Source: Pegoplata infirma
Lineage: Eukaryota > Arthropoda > Insecta > Diptera > Anthomyiidae
Direction of reading: 5' to 3'
NCBI GenBank assembly: GCA_963921195.1
Contig: OY992540.1
Span: 131,440,671-131,504,670 of the forward strand
Length of the DNA stretch: 64,000 nt
Shown here: in pieces, positions 45,168-56,574 of the stretch
Numbering within the stretch: position 1 is the stretch's first letter
Layout: the number at the start of each line of letters is the position of its first letter
Made by a program: the position numbers and the translations under genes
The notes under the pieces: generated by a model
What the model saw: the letters and a program-made list of their open reading frames with translations, nothing else
Database searches by the model: none
What the model was told of the DNA's origin: nothing

Positions 45168-45411
45168 CCCAGCAAAATTTTCTGTTCCAAATAATCAGTT
45201 CTGGAACGCATCAAACTACACTGCAACCGGTTCTACTTAACATTCCAGAATCAATGATTTTTTTTTTTGAAATTGTCCCGAAAGCAATCGTTTTTTAGAG
45301 CAAGTAGTTTTTTTGAAAAATAATTTTATATAGAAAATTTTGTTGTGATTACCGTAGAATCTTTTTAAGAATCTATTGAACCAGGAATTTGTTCCAAAAA
45401 ATTTTCCTGGG
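45168..45411. mobile_element. TA-flanked MITE CCCAGCAAAATTTTC
   Basis: Ends CCCAGCAAAATTTTCTG and AAAATTTTCCTGGG between TA dinucleotides; shares the CCCAGCAAAA start with 47104-47587. Confidence 0.75.
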
Positions 45412-45505
45412 TACATACTTGAATGTTGGTCTAGGACCAATATTTCGGGTAGTTGCAAACATCAGCACAAATTCATAATATCCTCTACCACAGGGTGGTG
45501 TAGGG

Positions 45506-46424
45506 CAGCGGTTACCAACCTATGGTACGCGTACCACTAGGGGGTACGCGAAACCATCCGCGGGGGTACGCAAAATTTTAGTTATTTTGGACATTTGTTT
45601 TAGATGAACCTTTCAATCAATGCTGGTTCCGCATCTGGCTTCCAAAGTTTTCCATAACGTCAGGTTTTAAAGAAAGTTGAGGTCAAAGTTTACAAAAAAC
45701 GTATTTTTGTGCAATTTAGAGAGCATTTTTTGAGATATTTTGAGATCGGAAAACTTGTTTTCGATTAACCTTTCGATACTGATTCCGAATATGGTTCCCA
45801 AATTTTTCTAAGATGTCAGGTTTTTGAGAAAATGCATGTCAAAGTTCTCAAAAAACGAGTTTTTGGGCATTTTTGAGACGGTTTCTGATAGAGTGGAAAT
45901 TTTGGTACCATTTTGTAAGCTCAAAATGTCCTTTCATTGTTCATATATACGGGGGTGTTTCATTCAAAAAGTCACGGAATTGTTGATCTGCCCTTGTATA
46001 AAAAAGCATTTAAAAAAACTCAAAAACATTATATTTCCGCCATCTGTGATGTGTTTTTGGAACTTTTTTGAAGAGTTCAAAAAACGTCCGTTGTTTTAAA
46101 TTTTGGTGTAGAATCGACTGGTGAAATCAGATTTGCAATATTTTCAGCTGTTTTTGCTCTGCAGAAAATTCAGCTCAAAATCCGCGTTTTCAGATGCATT
46201 GAACCACCCCAAGGATGGAAAATTTTTCCCAAAAAATACCACCACTGTTTTGATTTCACCATAAGCCTTCAAAAAAATGATAATACCCGCAGATCAAAAA
46301 TCTTAAAATTAACTCTAATATTTATATGAGATTTTTTTTAACGAAAACAAAAAACTCGTTAAGGGGTACGCGGCTGGCAAAATTTAAAATAAGGGGTACG
46401 CGAACCAAAAAGGTTGGTAACCGC
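45506..46424. mobile_element. hAT-type element related to 5200-6356, right end clipped
   Basis: Starts CAGCGGTTACCAACCTATGG and ends GGTTGGTAACCGC, lacking the last TG; GGGGTACGCG repeats occur at both ends. The next bases CAGGGTTGTC look like the start of another hAT-type end, so the junction may be an insertion or deletion. No 8-bp duplication is left. Confidence 0.7.
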
Positions 46425-47100
46425 CAGGGTTGTCAGATATGGCGATTTCTAGCCAAACGTGGCGATTTTGAAATGTGTTTGGCGTCGTGATTTTCAATTT
46501 GGCGACCTGGCGATTTTTTGGCGATTTAAAAAATATTGGCGATTTCCTTGGCGATTTTCAAGAAGTTGACAATTTTTTTCGTTTTAGTGTTTTTTTCTGC
46601 AAAATGTTTTTATTTTTATTACTTAATTTTTATTTTTATGGGGATTTGTTCAATCTAAAAGATTTGTGTAACTAATTTTATTTCATATTAAGAGCAACTA
46701 ATTTAAATGTCATATTTCGGAAAGTTAAAATTTTCCAAGAGATACAAAACTTGAATGTTTCGCAAATCAAAAAATATTTTTTATTTCTTAAATTTAATAC
46801 TGTTGTAAAAAAAAATTGATTAAGAAAATTACTTTTGATCAAGACCCACCATTAAAAGTGGTCCAAGGTCTTATCATGGACCGATTGGGTCTTTTTAATT
46901 AGCGCAGAAAATAAATTTTAGTGAAACTGACTTGTATTTATTTCCTACAAAAAAAAGTTAACACAATTCCTGTTATAATTTAAAAATGTCCAATTTAATA
47001 AAAAAAAAAATACAAAAACTAACCATAATTGAATTTTGGCGATTTTTAGAATTTTTCCAAGATTTTTGGCGATTTTTGACATTTATTTTTATTTTATAAA
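46425..47100. repeat. TGGCGATTTT-rich repeat
   Basis: Starts CAGGGTTGTCAGATATGGCG; TGGCGATTTT occurs many times up to about 47080. The opposite terminus was not found. A Helentron-like phrase (ATCATGGACCGATTGGGTC) sits at 46873. Confidence 0.5.
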
Positions 47101-47103
47101 ATA

Positions 47104-47587
47104 CCCAGCAAAAATTGGCATTACTAGTAATGGGTTTTGTAATCCGAAACAGATGTTAATAAGTAGTTACTTATTGAATGAAACACTAATTATTTTAACA
47201 AGGGCGTGAGACAAAAATAAGTAGTGAAGAGTATGGAGATAAATAAGTAGTTACTGACTCGGATTACTAATAAGGAGTAAAAATCCATTACCAATAAGAA
47301 GTAAAATAATTAGTTAATTAAAACATTTTAAATTTAACTTGTTTTTACTAAAACTTAAAAATTGTGTAATTTTTATTAAGTTTTTAAGTACTTTTTAAGT
47401 TAATTGAATTTTAAAGGTTAAAAACTGCAAGTGCAATATATTATTACTTAGAAGTGCTTTTATAACATATTACTGAAAAGTAGTTACTTTTGGGCTTAAA
47501 ATAATGTTAATGGTAGTGGGTACTCATTATAAATAATGTACTTGGTAATGATTACTTTTCACAACTCATTACCATGTTTTTGCTGGG
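47104..47587. mobile_element. TA-flanked MITE CCCAGCAAAAATTGG
   Basis: Ends CCCAGCAAAAATTGGC and CCATGTTTTTGCTGGG, TA on each side, arms rich in TACTTATT/AATAAGTA. Confidence 0.8.
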
Positions 47588-47589
47588 TA

Positions 47590-48788
47590 ATTATTAAAAT
47601 AATGATAAAATTGCAAATAGTGAAAATACCTACAAAAAACGATAAAAAAAATATGTACCCATGATAAATTTTTTCGATGAAATTTTTGGTTAATATTACG
47701 TCCAAAAAAAATATTAGCGTTGTAATGAAATATTGAGTTTCGTACGAATTTCAGAAAAAAACGTTGGTTACCTATCAGAAAAACCTTCCTTGTCAGTGGT
47801 TAACTCTTAGGAACGGATAAAATTTGAATTTGAAATTGAATTTGCAAATATTATTTCCGAAATGTACCGTAAACAATAAAGAGCTCAGAAAAGGTTATAG
47901 AATTTTTAAAATTAGCATACCTGTCATATACAAAATCATGTTGGACACTTTTATGCCAACTTGTTTCGCATTTAAATATTTATTGAAAACAAACACTGAT
48001 CGATTTATACGTTTTTTTTTTAAGTAAATAAGCGTGGGTTGAAAAAAAGAATATATGTATAGTTTAAATATGCAAATTTTTTGTTGTCTTTTTTATTTAA
48101 TTAATTATATTATATAGCTGCATTTTTATAAGTAGTTTTTCTTTTTTTTTCATTAAAATATAAATGTCTTAAAAAACCTAAATTCGTTTTTAGGCAAAAT
48201 TAAAAATAAGAATTAGGTATAAAATATTTTTTTTTTTTAACGTATAAAGCGAAACTTCAATATCAAAACTTTTAATATTTTTTTAAATTAAAATTTAAAG
48301 ACTTTAAATAAAAGTTAGTATTAATGTTATTTCAAATAACTTACAAGTGAGTGTTATTAATTAATAATTATATAATTATGTATATATGTTTATATATAAA
48401 AAAATATTTAAATATATTAAATATTATATATATTTAGTTTAAAAACTATTAAGTAATTTGGGTTTGTTTGTTTTATGTTTTTTTGTTTTCCTATGTTAAA
48501 TATATTCAGAATGTCTTCTTAAAAAAAAAAAAAAAACTTTTAAATATTATTAGGAATTTTATGTTTACAAATACAAATTGGCATGTTACGTTTAGTATTA
48601 ATTTGTTTGTGTTTTAAACGAATTTTTTTCTTAATTTGTTTAATTTTGATTTCAAGTTTTATATTTTTTTTTTGTTTTGCTTTAAAAGTGTTCAGTCATT
48701 TTGAAAAAAAATATGTAAATTCAAAATAAAAAAAATTTAAATGCAATTTTTTTGTTTTTTCTTATTAATATTATTAAATATGGTCTGT
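47590..48788. other. A+T-rich DNA downstream of the minus-strand gene
   Basis: Includes a family-B-like end fragment near 47780. 48060-48780 is simple A+T sequence that could include a 3' UTR of the minus-strand gene. Confidence 0.4.
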
Positions 48789-48842
48789 CTACGAAATCGT
48801 ACAATCACAACACATCAATGTATAATACAGACATGTTACTAC

Positions 48843-49082
48843 CTTTTCGTCTTCTTCTTTTAACTCAGATGTTTCTGAAGTGTTTTCTTTCATGGGTACT
48901 CCATCTAATTGATCGAGATTCTTGGCGTTAGCATGTTTCTTCTTTTTCTTTTTTTTAGGTTTCGCTAAAATTTCACGATCTTGACGCTCTTGTACTACCG
49001 CATCAATCCAATCTAAGTCACCTGTAGGTATTTTGGCGCTAACCGCGTCTTCTGTTATACTTTCAATCGAATTAACATCACC
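48843..49082 (-). CDS. Internal exon of an unidentified lysine-rich protein
   Basis: Read on the minus strand, an acceptor (ACCTGACAG) precedes an 80-codon open frame. It contains IPTGDLDWIDAVVQERQDRE, then KPKKKKKKKHANAK, a nuclear-localisation-like basic run, then an acidic tail (SELKEEDEK). The frame meets a possible donor AAG|GTAGTA at 48842; if that is not used, it runs on to a stop at 48789-48791. Codon use and composition are unlike the surrounding A+T repeats and the 3' region is simple A+T DNA. I do not recognise the protein. Upstream exons should lie at higher coordinates; I found none up to 64000. Confidence 0.6.
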
Positions 49083-49753
49083 CTGTCAGGTTGACGAAGT
49101 GGAAAATGAAATATATAAAGAAACAATAACAAAAATCTGGTTTAGTTTTAAATTATCATTATGATTATTATTAAAATAATCTAGCATTAAAGCGCTAATT
49201 AGTGATTAACACAAATTTTATTATGTAGTAAGCGAAAATGATGTATGAAGTTTGTTTTTAAGATGACTTTTGTTATGATAATAGTCTATAAAACAATTTA
49301 AAACGATTTTTTTATTGAAGATACATATATATTTTTTTAAAGTCGTATTAATTATTATTATGCCCATTAAGGTTTAATGTTTTCTTTTTTAATTTAACAA
49401 GTTAATTCCCACTGTAATGGGGACAATCTAATGTGTGATGAAAAATGAAAATGAACGATTTTTTAATCGAGACTATTTTGTTTAATAAAAAATTAAATTT
49501 AATTGGTTTTACCAATTATAAGTTATAAAATTATATTCGTATTTTACAGATCGTCATATAATGACTGTTGAAATTTCGATCGTTTGAAAAAAAATTTTAA
49601 GGAAAAAAAAAATTTTGGTGAAAATAAAAATTCCGCGAAAAAAATTTTGGGGTAGAAAATATTTTTTTACTTGTTTAAATGCCTTTCGGTATTTAAAACA
49701 CATTTTCGAAGTGTCCTTACATTTTCATTCACAACTTTTGATTGAATATTGCA
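49083..49753. other. Probable intron of the minus-strand gene
   Basis: Non-repetitive A+T-rich DNA to about 49600, then repeat sequence. No further coding exon recognised. Confidence 0.4.
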
Positions 49754-52562
49754 TATGGGGCATTCCATGTGAAATCGGACACTTTGAAAAACTTTTTTTT
49801 TAGATTTTCCCAATTTGCTTACAGTTTTTAGTACCCTTCGAAAACTCCTTCGTGGTAAATTTTCAGATTTTTTTGATGACCCGTTCAAATGATATCGAAT
49901 TTTTAAAAATTGGTAGTTGGTTCCTTTACTCAAACTTCTTTTACTCATAACTTCTTCAATAATGGTCCAAATTTCAAATTTTTTTTTTTTCAAAATTTTT
50001 GTTTTTTTACGTACTTTTTAAAAAAAATCCCAAAAAATTCTTAAAAGCACTCTAATATGCGATTTTTAAGTTTTTAAATTTAAATCTCATTTTTGAAAAT
50101 GTTTGTACTCTTCGATTTTTTTGAAATTTTTTTGTGTAAAACTTCTATCGATTCTACAAATTTTTTGCCCAGGAAGATCGTGGGATAACGATTATTACTA
50201 TTTTTTAAAATTTTTTGAAAAAAATTTATTGTAATTTTTCAATCTTAAAATCATTTTTACTGCACACAAAACGACATTTTTCAAAATTTGTTCCAACCGC
50301 TCTAACTGCCCTAATAGTGGCCTTAGAGCAACAAAATGTATGACCGACCCACAATATTTTTTTAGACCAAACATTTTCTCTGAACACACCTACCCTCTAT
50401 CTTTAACTGTTAAGGCGGTCCCCACACATTTTTTTTTATTTTTTGTAAATTTGTTTTATTTAATCAGCTTATACCGGTCCAATGGTGCGTTCGAGAGGGG
50501 TCATTAGTGAAATCGACCCCCATTTATTTTTACCCTACAACATTTTTTTAAAACATACCTACGCCCTATCTCCACTCCCTAAGTAGGCTCCCATACAAAA
50601 TTACATTTTTATAAAATTTGCTCCAACTGTTATTTGTATGGATACTTAGGGAGTGGAGATAGGGCGTAGGTATGTTTTGAAAAAATGTTGTAGGGTAAAA
50701 ATAAATAGGGGTCGGTCTCACTAATGACCTCTCTCGAACGCACCATTGGACCGGTAGAAGCTGATTAAATAAAACAAATTTACAAAAAATAAAAAAAAAT
50801 GTATGGGGACCGCCTTAACAGTTAAAGATAGAGGGTAGGTGTGTTCAGAGAAAATGTCTGGACTAAAAAAATATTGTGGGTCGGTCATACATTTTGTTGC
50901 TCTAAGGGCATTATTAGGGCAGTTAGAGCGGTTGGAACAAATTTTAAAAAATGTCGTTTTGTGTGGGAGCCCCCTTAGAAATTGGAGATAGGGTATTAGT
51001 TTGTTCCAAAGAAATATTAAGACGTAAAAATTAATGGGGGTCGGTCTTATAAAGGACCCCTCTATGACACACCATTGGAGCAGTAGAAATGATTTTAATA
51101 TTGGAAAATTACAATAAAAATTTTTCAAAAAATTTTAAAATATAGTAATAATCGTTATACCACGATCTTCCTGGGCAAAAAAATTGTAGAATTGATAGAA
51201 GTTTTACACAAAAAAAATTCAAAAAAATCGAAGAGTACAAACATTTTCAAAAATGAGATTTAAATTTTAAAACTTAAAAATCGCATACTACACCATTTTA
51301 AATTGAAATTGAGAAATTCCAAATTCATATTAAGAAATAACAAATTGATATTGAGAAATGCAAGTTGATATTGAGAAAAAATAAATTGATATTGAGATAA
51401 GAAAATTGATATTGAGAATACACAAATTGATATTAAGAAACAAAAATTGATATTGAGAAACACAAATTGATATTGGGAAATTTCAAATTGATATTGAGAA
51501 TGGAAAATTTATATTGAGAAAATACAAATTGATATTGTGAAATAATAAATTGATATTGAGAAAACAAAACTGATATTGGGAAAATACAAATTGATATTGA
51601 GAAATGGAAAATTGATATTTAGAAAATACAAATTGTTATTGAGAAAAGAAAAATTGATATTGAAATGTAAAAATTTGATATTGGGAAAAACAAAATTGAT
51701 ATTGAGAATTCCGAAATTGATATTGAGTAAAGGCAAATATATTTGGTAAGTAAAAAATTAAAAATTTCCAATGATCCAAACGGCAATATCAAGTTCTATT
51801 TTTTTCTCAATATCAATTTGTATTTTCTCAATATTATTTTTTAATTTCTCAATATAAATTTGTATTTTCTCAATATCAATTTTTCTTTTCGCAATATCAA
51901 TTTGTATTTTCTTAATTTCAATTTTTTATTTCTCAATATCATTTTGTCTTTTCCCAATATCAATTTTGTTTCCTCAATATCAATTTGTCTCTTCCCAATA
52001 TCAATTTGTATTTTCTCAATATGAATTTTCCTTTCTCAATATCAATTTGTATTTTCTCAATATCAATTTGTGTTTCTCAATATCAATTTTCATATCTTAA
52101 TATTAATTTGTGTATTCTCAATATCAATTTTTGTTTCTCAATATCAATTTGTATTTTCTCAATATTAATTTGTTTTTCTAAATATCAATTTGCTTTTTCT
52201 CAATATCAATTTTCAATTCTCAATATCAATTTGTATTATCTCAATATCAACTTAAAATGGTGTAGAGCGCTTTTAAGAATTTTTTGGGATTTTTTTTTTA
52301 GAAAGTACTAAAAAAACAAAAATTTTGAAAAAAAATTTGAAATTTGGACCATTATTGAAGAAGTTATGATTAAAAGAAGATTGAGTAAAGGAATAAACTA
52401 CCAATTTTTAAAAATTCGATATCTTTTGAACGGGTCATCAAAAAAATCTGAAAATTTACCACGAAGGAGTTTTCGAAGGGTACTAAAAACTGTAAAGAAA
52501 TTGGGAAAATCTAAAAAAAAAGTTTTTCAAAGTGTCCGATTTCACATGGAATGCCCCATATA
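49754..52562. mobile_element. Compound foldback element, GGGGCATTCCATG ends
   Basis: The left arm from GGGGCATTCCATGTGAAATC matches the right arm ending GATTTCACATGGAATGCCCC. Inside is a second palindrome centred near 50615 (arms about 50265-50600 and 50635-50970; CCAATGGTGCGTTCGAGAGG returns inverted). The right arm is interrupted by 51291-52262. Partial copies lie at 40203 and 56018. No transposase is visible. Confidence 0.82.
51291..52262. mobile_element. TIR element made of inverted minisatellite
   Basis: Ends CACCATTTTAAATTG and CAACTTAAAATGGTG, with TA on both sides (51289-51290, 52263-52264). The left half is about 21 units of ~20-21 bp with AAATTGATATTGAGAAA; the right half is about the same number in the opposite orientation, with about 70 bp between. 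Three paralogous sites (about 40485, 50047, 56226) lack it and have a single TA. Frames reading NINF/LNINL across both halves are artefacts. Confidence 0.9.
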
Positions 52563-52790
52563 CAAACTTCTCAAATCAACAAAAAGTGACTATATTAACC
52601 CTGCACTAAAAATTATACATTAGTAGATTTACTAATTTTTTTTGCTAATGCTAGTAAGCTAACCTTTAGCAAATTTTTAGTTGAGATTAGCAAAAATATC
52701 TTTTAAACATCATTTAGCGCATTAGCAATTTTAAACTAAATTTGAACAAATTTTTTTGCTTAATTTAAAATTGAGTTGGACAAATTTTTA

Positions 52791-52933
52791 AGGTACCTAC
52801 AGACGACGCAATATTATGCACAATATTTTTGACGTTTACCCACAAATGGCATACATAAAAATACTGTATAAAATATTGTACCGAAAAAAATACATGCAGA
52901 TTGTGCATAATATTGAATCGTCTGTAGAGGCCT
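52791..52933. mobile_element. MITE AGGTACCTACAGACGACGC, copy 1
   Basis: Ends AGGTACCTACAGACGACGCA and TCGTCTGTAGAGGCCT, duplication TTA on both sides, 143 bp. Confidence 0.83.
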
Positions 52934-53487
52934 TTACAACCTTTTTTGCTAATATTAGCAAAAATAAAAGAAAACTTAAAATGGTGCTATCTCGGAACTT
53001 TGTATCCAAAAAAGTTAGCATTACCAAAAATTTTAAAATGCTCATATCTCGGTAAATATTGCCGACACAACAAAAAGTCCAACAGCATTTTTGTAACTCT
53101 CAACCAGTGTTGCCATATATCAAGATTTCCCTTTTTTTGCAAGTTTTTTGAGGTACTAAAAAGATTTCAAGATTTTTTCTTAAAAAACAAGTTTTTTGGA
53201 AAATAATAAAGTTTTTTCAAGTTTTTCTTAATTAGTTAAAAATTAACTTAGCGTGCGCGTCCTTCAGTCTATGTAAACGGTTACAATTAAATACGGCTTT
53301 ATTCTATGAAAATATGAGATATTCGATTAAAATTTTGTTTTAAGCTTGACAACTTTATTAAATCCATTTAAAATCAGACCATTCTTTGACTTGGTCGCCA
53401 TAAGAAAATTCCACCCGATATTCACTTAAATCTGTAAGATGGCAACATAGAATAATTTTTCACTTAAAATGTGTATTTGCTGCACTA

Positions 53488-53693
53488 TAGTTTTTGATCA
53501 CATGATCAATTATTTTTTATTTATTCTTTATATTTATTTACAATGTTGTTTAATAAATTCCACCAAACCGAAAACTGGTAACAATGACCGTCGTTTTTTT
53601 TGTAGCGAAAAAAACAAGGGTTGTGGTGGAAATCGAACCCACTACCCCCACGTTGAAAGGCTAGCACGCTACCAACTAGCCTACGGGGGCCCC
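53488..53693 (-). mobile_element. tRNA-derived SINE, copy 1
   Basis: Minus-strand head GGGGCCCCCGTAGGCTAGTT with A-box-like TAGGCTAGTTGG and B-box GGTTCGATTTC, then a body with CGGTCATTGTTACCAGTT. Flanked by a 14-bp duplication TATTTGCTGCACTA (53474-53487, 53694-53707), as for L1-type retrotransposition. Not a functional tRNA: the acceptor stem does not close. Confidence 0.85.
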
Positions 53694-54005
53694 TATTTGC
53701 TGCACTAGTAGAAGATCTTACCACATATCGATGAAATCCGTCATATATTGTCGAGCATGAACCGGTGTTTGATATTTTCTTACTGTGTACAATTTTCTGA
53801 GCCTTCATAATTATGACTCTATCAATGCTCAAAAATATTAATTGAACGCTCGAAATTTGGTGTCCTGAAAGATTCATATTTGAATCTTAATAATGGATAT
53901 GTAAAAAAATCAAATAACATTCATAAACGAGTTTAAAAGACTCAGAAAATAATATTACAATATATTTTTTTAGAATCTTTTATGAGTCATATAAGAGAAC
54001 TAAGA

Positions 54006-54180
54006 GGCCCCTGTAGGTTAGTTGGTAGCGTGCTAGCCTATCAAACAGGAATCAGTGGGTTCGATTCCCACTAAACCCTTGGTCGATTTCGATACAACGA
54101 GATGGCGGTCATTGTAACCAGTTCTCGGTTAATTATTATGTTTTCTGAGCATCTAAGGACTCTTTTGAGTCTTTTCGAGC
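54006..54180 (+). mobile_element. tRNA-derived SINE, copy 2 (head-to-head with copy 1)
   Basis: Head GGCCCCTGTAGGTTAGTTGG, B-box GGTTCGATTCC (54058-54068), body GGCGGTCATTGTAACCAGTT. The 3' boundary and duplication are not clear. Confidence 0.7.
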
Positions 54181-54379
54181 TCCAAATGGACGCTGGGTTG
54201 TTTTTTTTATTATTTTTTTACAATTGATATAAAAATTGAATTGAAAACACATAAATTTGTATTAATTTTTTATTATTTCAATACTTTTGTAAAAAAAAAG
54301 ATTTTTTTCACAAAAAAAAGATTTTTTTTCAGAAATAAAAAGTTTTTTCAAAAAAATATATGGCAACACTGCTCTCAAC

Positions 54380-54874
54380 ACGTAGAACCGCAAAGTAACC
54401 AAAAGTGACAAAAAAAAATTTTAATTGGAAAAATTTCCAAGTACCGAATATTGCTTTAAAATTTTCAAGGTCCCGGAACAAACATTTTTTGTTGCATTTT
54501 GGACCACAAAAAAATTATTGAAAGCTTTAAGTCCCAAAAAAGTTTTTGAAAGTTTTCTAAATTCCGGACACAATATTTTTTTGCATTTTGGAGTAAAGAA
54601 TTTTATTAAAAATGATTTAAAAAAAAATCTGTTGCTTTTTAAAATTATTGAATTATAGTAACCATGCTTTTCCACTAAGTCTTTATATCATGGTCCCAAA
54701 CCCTCCCTGCTTTTGCATATTTTTCTGAAGATGCAGATTTGAGTGAACTTTTTTAAACAATTTAAAATTTTTCTGGTGAAATATATTTCAAATTAAATTA
54801 AAATAATAAATTAATAAAAAATAATTTTATTTTTCCCGGGAATTCCCGGGAATTCCCAAGCACTATCTATCACA
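54380..54874. other. A+T-rich DNA, nothing firm
   Basis: 54420-54660 reads open on both strands, but the translation is low complexity and A+T driven. Confidence 0.35.
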
Positions 54875-55815
54875 TATCGTGAACCTATATTCAAAATATG
54901 CCAACTCAAATTTGACGGAAATGAGTTTCCGATGGCAAATAGCTCCCCTACGTAATACCTATCTGCCATAAAAATTTCAGAGAAAAAAAATAATTTTTTG
55001 TCGTTTTACATCCATTTTTGTTATTCTGCTAACTCAAAGTACATATTTTTTTAGTGGAAATAAATGCCAACTCCCATTGTAAATTTCCAAAAATTTTTCA
55101 AAAAATTTTTAAAATTTTTTTAGACCACATATCTTGTTGCATTTGCCATGCTAAACACGAATCTTGTAAAGATTCTGATATCTAATGAATGGTTCTCGAG
55201 ATATTGCCATTTTGAAAATATCGGTAAATAGTGTTTGCAAAAAAAAAAATTGCTTATATTTATGTAACTTTCAAACTATTTATCAGATTGAAACATTATG
55301 AATGGGGCAAATAAAGTCAATGATATAAGCTTTCAAAATAGCTAGTTTGGAGTGACCCTATTGCAATACAGCGTGAGTTACAGAGTGCCAAAGTTGACCA
55401 CCCTGAGATTAAAAGGCTTTCGGAGCTAGTAACTTTTAAAAATATGCAAAGATTTTTAATTTTTTGTTCAATTTTTGCAATTACCGTACTAAGGATAACA
55501 AAAACCAAAAAAAAATAAATTTTAAAAATTTTTCCAAAAAAAAATGTATTTTTATTTTCCGACAAAATATGCCAACTCTAAAAAAATATTTGTTTTTTGA
55601 TATAGTAATAAATGCCATCTCTGAAAAATACGCAAACCAGTGCAAAATATGAAAATTTTTGCATAGGTAAAAATTGTTTAGAATATTTAAACCATCTTGT
55701 GGAAGGTACATTGTTTATTTTTGCAATAATATGCGAAATAACATGTTTTTTAGCTCTCCTGAACAGTAAGCTTTTTCGAGTTGGCATTTATTGAATATAG
55801 TTCGACGATATACCA
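54875..55815. mobile_element. Uninterrupted copy of the TIR repeat at 21752-23527
   Basis: Inverse orientation, with the intact LINE target (55183-55202: ..TCTAATGAATGGTTCTCGAG). Confidence 0.8.
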
Positions 55816-56017
55816 AATTTTTTATTTAATTTCTGTTAATTAAAATTATCTAGACAATTTTTTTTAAATTTTACTGAATTTTTACTTTTTGGGAAACTTT
55901 TTCCACTTGGTCCAATTTTGACTTTTTATGAACTTAATCAGTAACTTAACTATTTTAGGCTGCATCGTGTCATTCTCAGAAAGACATCGCTTAAATGACC
56001 TTAAAATATATGGAGCA

Positions 56018-56515
56018 TTCCATGTCAAATCGCACACTTTGAATAATTTTTTTTTTTAGATTTTCCCAATTTGTTGAGAGTTTTTAGTACCCTTCGAAAA
56101 CTCCTTCGCGGTAAATTTTCAGATTTTGTAGAATCGATAGAAGTTTTACACAAAAAAAAATTCAAAAAAATAAAAGAGTACATACATTTTCAAAAATGAG
56201 ATTAAAATTTTAAAACATAAAAATCGCATACTAGAGCACTTTTAAGAATTTTTCTGGATTTTTTTTTTTGAAGTACGTAAAAAAACAAAAATTTTTAAAA
56301 AAAAATTTGCAAATTATTGAAGAAGTTATGAGTAAAAGAAGTTTGAGTAAAGAAACAAACTACCAATTTTTAAAAATTCGATATCTTTTGAACGGGTCAT
56401 CAAAAAAATCTGAAAATTTACCACGGAAGAGTTTTCGAAGGGTACTAAAAACTGTAAACAAATTGGAAAAATCTAAAAAAAAAAAATATTCAAAGTGTTC
56501 GATTTGATATATATA
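56018..56515. mobile_element. Short copy of the GGGCATTCCATG foldback family
   Basis: Both ends present (GGAGCATTCCATGTCAAATC; right arm through AATCTAAAAAAAAAAAATA..CGATTTGATATAT) but the centre is much shorter than at 49754. The empty site CGCATACTAGAGCAC is at 56226. Confidence 0.75.
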
Positions 56516-56574
56516 TATTTAGTAGATTTCTAGACCTATTTTTCGGTCCGTCACACTAAAAAAAGAGTTTTGGA

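Larger units (their letters stand above)
42183..45505. mobile_element. Helentron/INE-1-like repeat split by three insertions
   Basis: Begins with GTTAAATTCGGCTTTGCCGAA (hairpin), runs through ATACCCTACACCAGTG and ACTGAATATCGG, a GACGGACAGACAGACGGACG microsatellite (43883-43920), ATCGACTC..GAGTCGACCGGTATAC and GTCTAGGACCAATATTTCG, to CCACAGGGTGGTGTAGGG. The insertions are 42649-43527, 43971-45162 and 45168-45411. Confidence 0.65.
53105..54371. mobile_element. hAT-type element carrying two SINEs
   Basis: Ends CAGTGTTGCCATATAT and ATATATGGCAACACTG, perfect 8-bp duplication CTCTCAAC (53097-53104, 54372-54379). It holds the SINEs at 53488-53693 and 54006 onward. No transposase. Confidence 0.92.

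Noticed and set aside
51985..52311. Repeat proteins NINL/FLNINF on both strands (also 51260-51736)
   Set aside because: The frames follow the 21-bp minisatellite unit in opposite halves of one inverted array; there is no start context or conserved domain.
54006..54080. Functional tRNA gene
   Set aside because: A- and B-box words are present, but the stems do not close into a cloverleaf, and the copies are dispersed with retrotransposition duplications. They are SINE heads.
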